A stretch of DNA of 5,979 bases from Oscillospiraceae bacterium (GCA_019413245.1 DXNX01000152.1:1-5979), one strand, 5' to 3'. Numbered from the stretch's first letter, positions 1-5,901 are shown. A program made the numbers and translations. The notes: generated from the sequence alone by a model not told the origin.

Positions 1-53
1 GCGCTTGGTTCGGGACCAAGAGGCCGTGGGTTCGAATCCCGTCACTCCGACCA
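1..53 (+). tRNA. tRNA-Pro(CGG), 5' end cut off by the window edge
   Basis: This is the 3' part of a proline tRNA. The anticodon stem CTTGG (4-8) pairs with CCAAG (16-20) around the loop TTCGGGA (9-15), giving anticodon CGG at 11-13, which reads the codon CCG. The T arm is GTGGG (26-30), loop TTCGAAT (31-37), CCCGT (38-42), with two wobble pairs at its base. The 3' acceptor strand is CACTCCG (43-49), then discriminator A50 and an encoded CCA at 51-53. The D arm and 5' acceptor strand lie outside the window, so the acceptor stem cannot be checked. Confidence 0.95.
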
Positions 54-84
54 AAGTCCCTCAGCTTCGGCTGAGGGACTTTTT
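53..84 (+). terminator. Rho-independent terminator of the tRNA-Pro transcript
   Basis: A perfect 13-bp stem (53-65 with 70-82, core CCCTCAGC/GCTGAGGG) closes on a TTCG tetraloop at 66-69. The 3' arm runs into T80-T84. It begins at the last base of the CCA end, so it ends the tRNA transcript with almost no trailer. Confidence 0.93.
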
Positions 85-161
85 GTTGTATAAGGAGCGG
101 AGATCAGAGCAGGGCTGCGTACCGCTGTTCGTTAAGTCCGTGGGAGAATCCATCTCCTTAG
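85..161. other. Spacer between two hairpins, no gene seen
   Basis: There is no second tRNA and no open frame with a ribosome site here. The only structure noted is weak long-range complementarity between TAAGGAG (91-97) and CTCCTTA (154-160), which could close a loop. No function is assigned. Confidence 0.5.
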
Positions 162-197
162 AACAAATGCCTCAGCCTTTTGGCTGAGGCATTTGTT
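162..197 (-). terminator. Bidirectional hairpin, probable terminator of the ABC operon
   Basis: A perfect 16-bp inverted repeat (162-177 with 182-197) encloses a 4-nt loop at 178-181. It lies 38 nt past the permease stop codon, so it most likely ends the ABC operon on the minus strand. The symmetric A/T-rich base of the stem (AACAAAT / ATTTGTT) could also act on plus-strand readthrough from the tRNA. The T-run after the stem is short and interrupted on both strands, so termination may be incomplete. Its core CCTCAGC/GCTGAGG matches that of the tRNA terminator at 53-84. Confidence 0.75.
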
Positions 198-234
198 GTT
201 TATTCAGTTTTCGCAGCAGATATTCAACCGTAAA

Positions 235-975
235 TCACTTGATATCCTGCTGCTCCAAAAGCTTAAAACCGGCAAAAACAGACAGGATCAGGTATCCGCA
301 CACCACGGCGAAGCACGGCAAGAACGACGATAAATCATTTGACGCCGCATAAACAGACGGCGTATATGTAGAGATTTTGATAAAGTTGAGGTCAGCAGGA
401 ATTTTCAAAAATCCCAGAACCATTTCCAAAATTTTCGGGATATTCGGAATCACAATGCCGAAAACAGTGCCTGCAATTGCATTTCTGGTGTAGACAGTCA
501 TGGTAAGTGCAAAGCTGATATGCGCCATCACAAAAAGGATACGCGCTATTACGGCAAGAGCATAGTAACCAGGATAAGCAATCGCCCCCATCCCAAATCT
601 GCTGCCCGCAATAACGCACATGACGATGCCGCCGATCAGCATCACCAACACATATGCAGCGGATTCCGTCACAACGATGGAGAGATAGTATTGTTTCTTC
701 TTGATTCCCCGCCCCACAATGTTCTTCATCACGCCGGAGCGATAGGCTTCTGCAACCGTATTTGCTGTCAGAAGCATAAAAACATACAAGACGATGTCAC
801 CGCCAAAAAATGTATCAAACAGTCCCTCTATCCCCATAACCGGGTTTAATGCAGATGCCAGGGAAAGCGAAAGCCGGATCGATGCAACCAGCAAAGCACA
901 ACTGAGAGCAAGGCATCCGTAAAAGAAACGGTCTTTTTGCAGCTGATAGATATGTCCGCGAATTAAATTTTTCAT
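235..975 (-). CDS. ABC-2 type transporter permease
   Basis: This 246-residue integral membrane protein is the channel-forming partner of the ATPase encoded just upstream. Six hydrophobic segments are visible at about residues 17-40, 57-75, 100-123, 138-161, 166-188 and 217-237, with no signal peptide. After the second segment lies the stretch EAYRSG...KNIVGRGIKKKQYYLS (76-99). This matches the cytoplasmic coupling loop typical of ABC-2 permeases of the bacitracin/lantibiotic-resistance type (pattern E-Y-R-x-G-T-x-K-N-x-x-x-x-G-x-x-R). The ATG overlaps the ATPase stop as ATGA (975-972), which implies translational coupling. The ribosome site is a plain G-run (complement of 985-990), 9 nt upstream. 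The substrate cannot be read from the sequence; a peptide antibiotic or bacteriocin is an inference from the ATPase and the regulator nearby. Base composition is AT-rich compared with the right half of the window. Confidence 0.9.
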   Translation of the reverse strand: MKNLIRGHIYQLQKDRFFYGCLALSCALLVASIRLSLSLASALNPVMGIEGLFDTFFGGDIVLYVFMLLTANTVAEAYRSGVMKNIVGRGIKKKQYYLSIVVTESAAYVLVMLIGGIVMCVIAGSRFGMGAIAYPGYYALAVIARILFVMAHISFALTMTVYTRNAIAGTVFGIVIPNIPKILEMVLGFLKIPADLNFIKISTYTPSVYAASNDLSSFLPCFAVVCGYLILSVFAGFKLLEQQDIK

Positions 976-1883
976 ACCGCTTGTCCCCCCGAGAGTTTTT
1001 CTACAAAGAATCTCTCAATGTCCTCATCATTTGTTCTCAGACCACACACACGCACCTTGTTTTCCACCAGGAATTGGTTAAGGTCCGCCGGATTGATTTT
1101 CTCATGCAGCTGTAAGCTCTGTTTGGAAAGTACTTCACACGGAACATCCGGATACCGGGATGCAATGAGCGTTTTTGCATCCTGCAAATATTCCGGCTCA
1201 ACTGTAACCTGAACGCCGCTGCTGCAGGCATTTTCCAGCGTATCTTTACTGAACTCGTCGATCAGATGTCCGCCATCAATGATGGCATAATCCGTTGCCA
1301 GTTTATGTAACTCGCTCAGAATATGGCTGGCGATCATAATCGTTGTACCTTGTTCACGGTTCAGCGTTTCCAGCATTTTACGCATCTCGTATACGCCTTC
1401 GGGGTCAAGACCATTGATCGGCTCATCGAGAATCAGAAAATCGGGATTTCCCAGCAAGGAGATGGCAATGCCCAACCGCTGCTTCATCCCCAGAGAGAAC
1501 TGACTTGCTTTCTTTTTTCCGGCGTTTTGCAGTCCGACCATTTCCAGTATTCTGTGATGATCCTGCGGTTTGATATTAAGCAGAAGAGAAAAATAGTTCA
1601 AGTTTTCCAATGCGGTCATATGCTCATAGATGCCCGGTTTTTCGATTAGCATCCCCATATTTTTCCGCACCGCATCATCATTTGTCTTTTCCAACAATGT
1701 ATAGCTGCCTTGACTTTGCTGCGTCAATCCACAGATAATACGCATAAGCGTTGTTTTTCCGGCTCCGTTTTTTCCCACCAAGCCATAGATCGACTTTTTC
1801 GGCACATGGATGCTCACATGATCCAGCACCGTTTTTGTTCCATAAACTTTTGACAGGTTATCTGTTTGCAGAATATACTCCAT
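972..1883 (-). CDS. ABC transporter ATP-binding protein, BcrA/LanF-like
   Basis: This 303-residue cytoplasmic ATPase would drive the permease encoded next to it. It has the full nucleotide-binding set: Walker A GKNGAGKT (37-44), signature SLGMKQRL (130-137), Walker B LILDEP (150-155) with catalytic Glu154, D-loop GLDP (158-161) and switch His187. Where most ABC ATPases have a Q-loop glutamine it reads LIEKPG, with Glu81. This 'E-loop' is known from lantibiotic-immunity (LanF) ATPases and is common in BcrA-like proteins. A C-terminal region of about 90 residues (215-303) follows the nucleotide-binding domain, as in BcrA relatives. The start is supported by GGAG (complement of 1889-1892) 5 nt before the ATG. 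It is the first gene of a two-gene operon. A role in self-protection against, or export of, a cyclic or lanthionine peptide is inferred; generic ABC export remains possible. Confidence 0.93.
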   Translation of the reverse strand: MEYILQTDNLSKVYGTKTVLDHVSIHVPKKSIYGLVGKNGAGKTTLMRIICGLTQQSQGSYTLLEKTNDDAVRKNMGMLIEKPGIYEHMTALENLNYFSLLLNIKPQDHHRILEMVGLQNAGKKKASQFSLGMKQRLGIAISLLGNPDFLILDEPINGLDPEGVYEMRKMLETLNREQGTTIMIASHILSELHKLATDYAIIDGGHLIDEFSKDTLENACSSGVQVTVEPEYLQDAKTLIASRYPDVPCEVLSKQSLQLHEKINPADLNQFLVENKVRVCGLRTNDEDIERFFVEKLSGGQAV

Positions 1884-1942
1884 ATCATCTCCGCCTTCTT
1901 TATATTTTTGGGGGGCAAAATCAACGAATAATTTCTTGTTTT

Positions 1943-1970
1943 ACTATAACCCATCAACCTTTATTCCCAA
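1943..1970 (-). promoter_or_regulatory. Probable sigma-A promoter of the ABC operon
   Basis: Read on the minus strand, TTGGGA (complement of 1965-1970) and TATAGT (complement of 1943-1948) are separated by 16 nt. Transcription would start near 1936, leaving a leader of about 50 nt before the ATPase start. A small dyad, ATTCC (1963-1967) with GGAAT (1975-1979), spans the -35 box and could be a regulator site, although arms this short may be chance. Confidence 0.5.
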
Positions 1971-1983
1971 TTAAGGAATGATG

Positions 1984-2198
1984 AACTTTTGATTAATTTA
2001 GCACAGTCGTAAGATAGAACGGATGTTATCTTTGTAAGTTTCAATAGAGCATTCAGTTTCGTTTTTTCACGAAATATCACTCAAGTTCATTTCATGCGGC
2101 ATTTACTTTTTGATTTGGGTGAAAGCCTTACTCGCTGCTTGCAAACCATGGACATTGCTGGATTTTCACAGATTCTTTGATGACACTCAGACCAAAGC
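1984..2198. other. Gene-free AT-rich stretch with a possible gene remnant
   Basis: No complete gene is convincing here. On the plus strand a frame is open from about 2013 and ends in two tandem stops, TGA TGA (2178-2183). The last part (2094-2177) reads like coding sequence (MRHLLFDLGESLTRC...DIAGFSQIL) but I do not recognise a family. No ribosome site precedes its only in-frame ATGs at 2094 and 2148. The plus-strand terminator that follows fits the tail of a decayed or truncated plus-strand gene. A hairpin, TTTCGT (2057-2062) with ACGAAA (2069-2074), also lies here. GC is low: 22 of 60 bases in 2041-2100. Confidence 0.3.
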
Positions 2199-2229
2199 CT
2201 TTCAGCAAATTCTGAAAGTTTTTTGTTTT
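2199..2229 (+). terminator. Orphan plus-strand intrinsic terminator
   Basis: The stem CTTTCAG (2199-2205) pairs with CTGAAAG (2212-2218) around a 6-nt loop. It is followed by six T (2219-2224), a G and four more T, a classic plus-strand terminator. No plus-strand gene in the window needs it. It lies 15 nt after the double stop at 2178-2183. It may end a lost gene or block antisense transcription into the regulator gene. Confidence 0.8.
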
Positions 2230-2239
2230 CACATGCAGA

Positions 2240-2271
2240 AACCGCCGCCGGTTTTGCAGCCGACGGCGGTT
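2240..2271 (-). terminator. Terminator hairpin after the XRE regulator
   Basis: A 12-bp GC-rich inverted repeat, AACCGCCGCCGG (2240-2251) with 2260-2271, starts 5 nt past the regulator's stop codon. The single non-Watson-Crick position (2248/2263) is C-A in plus-strand RNA but G-U in minus-strand RNA. The helix is therefore continuous only for the minus transcript, which fits a terminator for the regulator gene. The U-run after it is short. Confidence 0.7.
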
Positions 2272-2276
2272 CTTTG

Positions 2277-2762
2277 TTACTGTTCCAGATGTTTGCCGGA
2301 TTCATTCTCCTCTTTTGCGTCCTGCGGATTGCGCAGCTCGTCCAGAATCACGCAGGTACACCCCACCATCAGGGCAGCCAGCATCATAATACCGCCATAC
2401 AGCGGATACAAATAGGTCTGTTCCACCCCGCCGCCGACCAAAGGCTGCAGAATGGCAACGAACACCCCGCCGAACAGGGTCATCATCACAAAGAAGATCA
2501 GAAGTGTAATAAAGATTGCCTTGTACGCCACCGGGCGATACGGCAGCTTGCCGGGCTTGGCCCGGGGCGGATACAACAGCGCATTGGGGTCGGTATGCAA
2601 AGCCTCCGCCAGGCGCACCACCATATCCAGGTCCGGATACGACCGGGACATCTCCCAGTTGGAAACGGTCTGCCGGGTCACATGCAAAGCGGCAGCCAGT
2701 TCCTCCTGGGTCATATGTCTCTGCTTGCGGAAACGCCGGATATTCTTGCTTACGTCCGACAT
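2277..2762 (-). CDS. XRE-family regulator with C-terminal membrane anchor
   Basis: This 161-residue protein has an N-terminal XRE/Cro helix-turn-helix (about residues 7-61; TQEELAAALHVTRQTVSNWE at 18-37) that would bind DNA. Two hydrophobic segments (about 82-105 and 120-140) follow, then a short charged tail. Such proteins are membrane-tethered one-component regulators; BcrR, which senses bacitracin and activates an ABC exporter, is the known example, with four membrane segments instead of two. The start is the ATG at 2762, because AGGAGG (complement of 2770-2775) lies 7 nt before it. An in-frame GTG at 2780 would place the ribosome site inside the gene. It has its own promoter and terminator and lies upstream of, and in line with, the ABC operon. 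Regulation of that operon is inferred. Composition is GC-rich (41 of 60 bases in 2521-2580), unlike the ABC genes. Confidence 0.9.
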   Translation of the reverse strand: MSDVSKNIRRFRKQRHMTQEELAAALHVTRQTVSNWEMSRSYPDLDMVVRLAEALHTDPNALLYPPRAKPGKLPYRPVAYKAIFITLLIFFVMMTLFGGVFVAILQPLVGGGVEQTYLYPLYGGIMMLAALMVGCTCVILDELRNPQDAKEENESGKHLEQ

Positions 2763-2796
2763 GATCGGGCCTCCTGTCACAGTTTATTCTGTTTCC

Positions 2797-2825
2797 ACTA
2801 TACATTCTATCGGTCCCGCAGGCAA
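2797..2825 (-). promoter_or_regulatory. Promoter of the XRE regulator gene
   Basis: On the minus strand TTGCCT (complement of 2820-2825) and TATAGT (complement of 2797-2802) are spaced by exactly 17 nt. The predicted start lies near 2790, leaving a leader of about 28 nt that contains the AGGAGG site. Confidence 0.6.
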
Positions 2826-2845
2826 GCAAAGTTTCTTTGCCCTGC
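2818..2845. promoter_or_regulatory. Inverted repeat over the -35 box, candidate operator
   Basis: GCAGG (2818-2822) pairs with CCTGC (2841-2845) and GCAAAG (2826-2831) with CTTTGC (2835-2840). The centre is TTT, and a 3-nt insertion lies in one arm. The dyad covers the -35 element (2820-2825) of the regulator gene, a usual position for autorepression by an XRE protein. A minor RNA hairpin is the alternative. Confidence 0.4.
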
Positions 2846-2857
2846 GTACATACGAAG

Positions 2858-2895
2858 AAAAGAGGGTTTCTTCCTATGGGAAGGCACCCTCTTTT
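2858..2895 (-). terminator. Terminator of the GH3-GtrA operon
   Basis: A 10-bp outer stem (2858-2867 with 2886-2895, core GAGGGT/ACCCTC) carries an inner 4-bp stem (TTCC 2871-2874 with GGAA 2879-2882). It abuts the GtrA stop codon directly. A-runs and T-runs flank both sides, so it can work on both strands. It separates the glycan operon from the regulator gene. Confidence 0.88.
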
Positions 2896-3396
2896 TTACT
2901 GTTTCGGCATGATCCAGAACTTCATGGCCGGGTAGCTGAGGACCACCTGCACCACGATGTTGAGCACATTGGCCAGGGTGGGTACCACCACGGCGGGCAG
3001 GCCCAACCAGACAAAAAAGTTCTGACTGTAGGCAGGCAGGGCGCTGGATACCACGACAAGCACCACTGCCAGCCCCACATACCGGGGTACCGCCCGGCTG
3101 AAAGCCGCGTTGGATTTGAACACCCAGTTTTTCTGCACAAAGAAGTTCACCGTCTGGGCAGCCGCCGTGGCCACCAGAAAGCTCAGGAATCCGCACAGCC
3201 CCAGATCGCTTTCCACATTGGTATACCGGAAGATCAGGAAAGCAAACGGTTGGTTGCGGAACGGGGTAAAGACAAACCCGGTACACAGCCACATGACCAC
3301 AAAATTGGTCACGGTAGCACAGTTGGACAGAAGGTTGAAGAGGACAAACTCCCACACGTTGGGGTGGGCCTTGATCCAGGCTCTCACGGCGTTCAT
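2896..3396 (-). CDS. GtrA-family membrane protein
   Basis: This 166-residue protein has four hydrophobic segments (about residues 15-40, 65-87, 105-120 and 136-154). The GtrA hallmark after the second segment is present: Q-x-V-N-F-F-V-Q-K-N-W-V-F-K (81-94), matching the family pattern NFxxxRxWVF. GtrA proteins are proposed to flip or position polyprenyl-phosphate-linked sugars for cell-surface glycosylation, usually beside a glycosyltransferase; here the partner gene is a glycosidase. The ATG overlaps the glycosidase stop as ATGA (3396-3393). A full AAAGGAGG site (complement of 3404-3411) lies 7 nt upstream inside the glycosidase gene, so the protein can be made in good amount and in step with it. 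The substrate is unknown. The loop between segments 1 and 2 (about 41-64) is rather long for the family. Confidence 0.87.
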   Translation of the reverse strand: MNAVRAWIKAHPNVWEFVLFNLLSNCATVTNFVVMWLCTGFVFTPFRNQPFAFLIFRYTNVESDLGLCGFLSFLVATAAAQTVNFFVQKNWVFKSNAAFSRAVPRYVGLAVVLVVVSSALPAYSQNFFVWLGLPAVVVPTLANVLNIVVQVVLSYPAMKFWIMPKQ

Positions 3397-5825
3397 TGTG
3401 TTTCCTCCTTTGCCGGAGCATTCAGGCGGCGTTCCAGCGCACGGTTGCGGGCGCGGTTCAGCCCGAATTCCACCAGCAGGCGCAGCAGGCCGATGATCCA
3501 GAATCCTTTGAGTTCCAGAATCAGCGCGTCGATCATCCCCATGCTGACCATTCCGTTGGTCATCTTGGCCACCGCCCGCAGGGGCATGTTGTAGTTGAAC
3601 AGCAGGTTCAAGTCAGGCGTTCCGGCCCGCTGGCTGCGATTCAGCAGCACAGTATGCCCCTGATTGATGAGCCAGGCCAGCGGACTGCGGGTGTGTCCGA
3701 TCTCTCCCAAAGTCATATTGCGGTCAATGACCGTTTTTTCCGGCGGGATAGGACGTCCCAGCAAAGCCTCAAATTCTCGGTCCGGCACATGGCGGATGTC
3801 CCCTGTTTCGTAATGAGGCAGAGCCAGCCCGGCATAAGGCAAAGCATCTCCGCTGCCCGGCACGGCCACAGCCGCCCGGAAGAGGATGTCCGCCGCTGAC
3901 CTGCCCAGAGCGATCACATACGCGCCGCCTTCTACCGCCCAGCGGTCGGTGGCGGTATTCCAGTAACGGAAGGCCTTTTCGTCCAGCGGAATGGTGAGCG
4001 TACAGCTCTCCCCCGCTTTCAGGCGGATTTTGCGGAACGCCTTGAGCTGACGGCGGGGTCCAAATACCCTGGCATCCGGTTTTTCCACATAAACCTGCAC
4101 CAATTCGGCGCCGTCCCGGCTGCCGGTGTTTTCCACCGTAAGAATCACTTTGGTGGAATCCACTTGGATATCCCGCCAGGTGAAGGCAGTATAGCTCAGA
4201 CCGTAGCCGAACGAAAAGGCCACCGGAACATCCGCTGTCTGGTAATAACGGTATCCCACATACAGGCTTTCCTTGTATGGCACGATACGGCCCGGGCGGG
4301 CAAAGGTATCGGCGGCCGGGGTGTCTTCATAGCGCAAGGGCCAGGTTTCGGCCAGGTGTCCGCCGGGACAGGCACGCCCGGTAATCAGGTCCAGCACGGC
4401 ACCGGCACCGGCCTGTCCACCCAGAGCACCGTACAACAAGGCTTTGCAACGGGGCAGCCAGGGTGTTTCCACCGGGGCACCGGCGCTAAGCACCACCACC
4501 ACGTTGGGGTTTGCTTCCGCCACAGCGGCCAGCAGGTCGATCTGGTTTTGTGCCAGGCGCATATCTGCCCGGTCCATCCCCTCACTTTCCCGCAGTTCAT
4601 CCAGTCCCAGGAACAGCAGAACCACGTCCGCAGTCCCGGCCAGCGCCACTGCCTCAGTCTGTTTGGCCGGGTCTGGTTCACCGTCACGCTCGAACCCCGG
4701 GGCATATCCCACGCTGTGCATACCGCTTTCGGCCAGCAGGTCCCTGACGGTATCCACCCGGGTGGCATTGACGGCGCTGGAACCTGCTCCCTGATACCGG
4801 GGCACAGAGGCAAAATCACCGATGACCGCCACTTTTGCGGTTGGGTCCAGGGGCAGGATGTTCCCCTCGTTTTTCAGCAGCACCATCCCTTCGGTGGCGG
4901 ACCGCCGTGCCAGCCGGTGATGTGCTTCCTGATCGACGGCTGGCTTATCTGCCCGGATATGCTGTGCTTCCTCAACGAGAGTCAGCAGTTCCTCCACACG
5001 GGCGTCGATGTCCGTTTCGGTGATTTTGCCGGATTTCACCGCCGCCAGCAGCTCCCGCACGGCGTCTCCGCCGGGGAACGGCATTTCCAGGGTCGAACCG
5101 CTTTTCACGCCCAGGGCATGGTCGTTGGAACCGCCCCAGTCGGTGACCACCGCCCCGGTAAAGCCCCACTCCTTCCGCAGGATTTCCTGCAGCAGGTAGG
5201 GGTTCTCGTTGGCATAGATCCCGTTGACCAGATTGTAGGAAGACATGATGGTGCGGGGTCGCCCCTCCTGCACCGCGATCTCAAATCCGGTGAGGTAGAT
5301 TTCCCGCAAGGTGCGCTCGTCCAGCGTGGAATCCGACACCATGCGGCGGGTCTCCTGACTGTTGACGGCAAAATGCTTGGGACAGGCGGCAGCACCGCCT
5401 GCCTGGATACCCCGGATCATAGCAGCGGCCAGTTTGCCCGTCAGGATAGGGTCCTCGGAATAATATTCAAAGTTGCGTCCGCACAAAGGGCTGCGCTTGA
5501 TGTTGAGCCCCGGAGCCAGCAGTACATCCACCTCCTGGGCTGCAGCTTCCTGTCCCATGGCGTGGCCCACCTCTTCCAGAAGGTCGGGGTCCCAGCTGCC
5601 GGCCAGGGTCACGGCCGTGGGAAAGCAGGTAGCAGGCATGCTGGGGTGGATGCCCAGATGGTCGCTGGCGCCCTCCTGCTTGCGCACACCGCTGGGGCCA
5701 TCCGACAGCCAGAGGGAGGGAATATTCTGCCCGGGCAAAGCACGGGTGCAGAAGGTACCGGCCCCGGAGAGCAGCGCACATTTTTGTTCGAGGGTGAGCC
5801 GGCGGATCTTATCTATGTGGTTCAT
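3393..5825 (-). CDS. Glycoside hydrolase family 3 beta-glucosidase-type enzyme
   Basis: This 810-residue retaining beta-glycosidase would cleave terminal beta-linked sugars, most likely glucose, from oligosaccharides or glycosides. There is no signal peptide, so it acts inside the cell. Domains in order: TIM barrel (about 15-290) with substrate-binding LSDGPSG (40-46), GRNFEYYSEDP (116-126), K150-H151 in PKHF and nucleophile Asp229 in VVTDWGGSND; alpha/beta sandwich (about 310-540, beginning LLKNEGNILPL) with probable acid/base Glu415 in ESEGMDR; fibronectin III-like domain (about 552-642, GAELVQVYV). A tail of about 130 residues follows, ending in a hydrophobic/amphipathic helix (764-789) and a basic stretch (NRARNRALERR). 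The start is the ATG at 5825, because AAGGAG (complement of 5832-5837) lies 6 nt upstream. An in-frame TTG at 5864 has no such site. It is the first gene of an operon with the GtrA gene. Sugar specificity (glucose, xylose or other) cannot be settled from sequence alone. Confidence 0.95.
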   Translation of the reverse strand: MNHIDKIRRLTLEQKCALLSGAGTFCTRALPGQNIPSLWLSDGPSGVRKQEGASDHLGIHPSMPATCFPTAVTLAGSWDPDLLEEVGHAMGQEAAAQEVDVLLAPGLNIKRSPLCGRNFEYYSEDPILTGKLAAAMIRGIQAGGAAACPKHFAVNSQETRRMVSDSTLDERTLREIYLTGFEIAVQEGRPRTIMSSYNLVNGIYANENPYLLQEILRKEWGFTGAVVTDWGGSNDHALGVKSGSTLEMPFPGGDAVRELLAAVKSGKITETDIDARVEELLTLVEEAQHIRADKPAVDQEAHHRLARRSATEGMVLLKNEGNILPLDPTAKVAVIGDFASVPRYQGAGSSAVNATRVDTVRDLLAESGMHSVGYAPGFERDGEPDPAKQTEAVALAGTADVVLLFLGLDELRESEGMDRADMRLAQNQIDLLAAVAEANPNVVVVLSAGAPVETPWLPRCKALLYGALGGQAGAGAVLDLITGRACPGGHLAETWPLRYEDTPAADTFARPGRIVPYKESLYVGYRYYQTADVPVAFSFGYGLSYTAFTWRDIQVDSTKVILTVENTGSRDGAELVQVYVEKPDARVFGPRRQLKAFRKIRLKAGESCTLTIPLDEKAFRYWNTATDRWAVEGGAYVIALGRSAADILFRAAVAVPGSGDALPYAGLALPHYETGDIRHVPDREFEALLGRPIPPEKTVIDRNMTLGEIGHTRSPLAWLINQGHTVLLNRSQRAGTPDLNLLFNYNMPLRAVAKMTNGMVSMGMIDALILELKGFWIIGLLRLLVEFGLNRARNRALERRLNAPAKEETQ

Positions 5826-5872
5826 ACGTTGCTCCTTATAGGGGTCTGCCCTCTTTTCTGTCAATGCGTCTT

Positions 5873-5901
5873 ATTATATCGGACCGCCGCACAGTACACA
5901 A
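5873..5901 (-). promoter_or_regulatory. Promoter of the GH3-GtrA operon
   Basis: On the minus strand a perfect -10 box TATAAT (complement of 5873-5878) and TTGTGT (complement of 5896-5901) are 17 nt apart. Transcription would start near 5866, giving a leader of about 40 nt that carries the AAGGAG site. I saw no convincing catabolite-repression (cre) site. Confidence 0.75.

Noticed and set aside
85..161. Possible second tRNA in the tandem after tRNA-Pro
   Set aside because: No acceptor, anticodon or T arm can be drawn. The GTTCGTTAAGTCC stretch only loosely resembles a T loop and lacks a proper stem.
1..2240. Integrative element with att sites at the tRNA 3' end
   Set aside because: No second copy of the tRNA 3' sequence was seen in the window, and no integrase, excisionase or transposase gene is present.
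2087..2305. Small minus-strand open frame (72 codons) downstream of and overlapping the regulator's end
   Set aside because: It reads through the GC-rich terminator hairpin and both flanking intergenic signals in a frame without a ribosome site. No family is recognisable.
2763..2780. GTG start at 2780 for the XRE regulator
   Set aside because: The AGGAGG ribosome site would then be translated as part of the protein. The ATG at 2760-2762 is correctly spaced from it.
2452..3594. Plus-strand open frame (380 codons) across the regulator and GtrA genes
   Set aside because: It runs through two well-supported minus-strand genes, their promoter and a strong bidirectional terminator. Its composition is that of an antisense shadow.
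5826..5864. Longer N-terminus for the glycosidase from a TTG at 5864
   Set aside because: The TTG has no ribosome site and sits only about 2 nt from the predicted transcription start. The ATG at 5825 has AAGGAG at ideal distance and begins at the usual family N-terminus.
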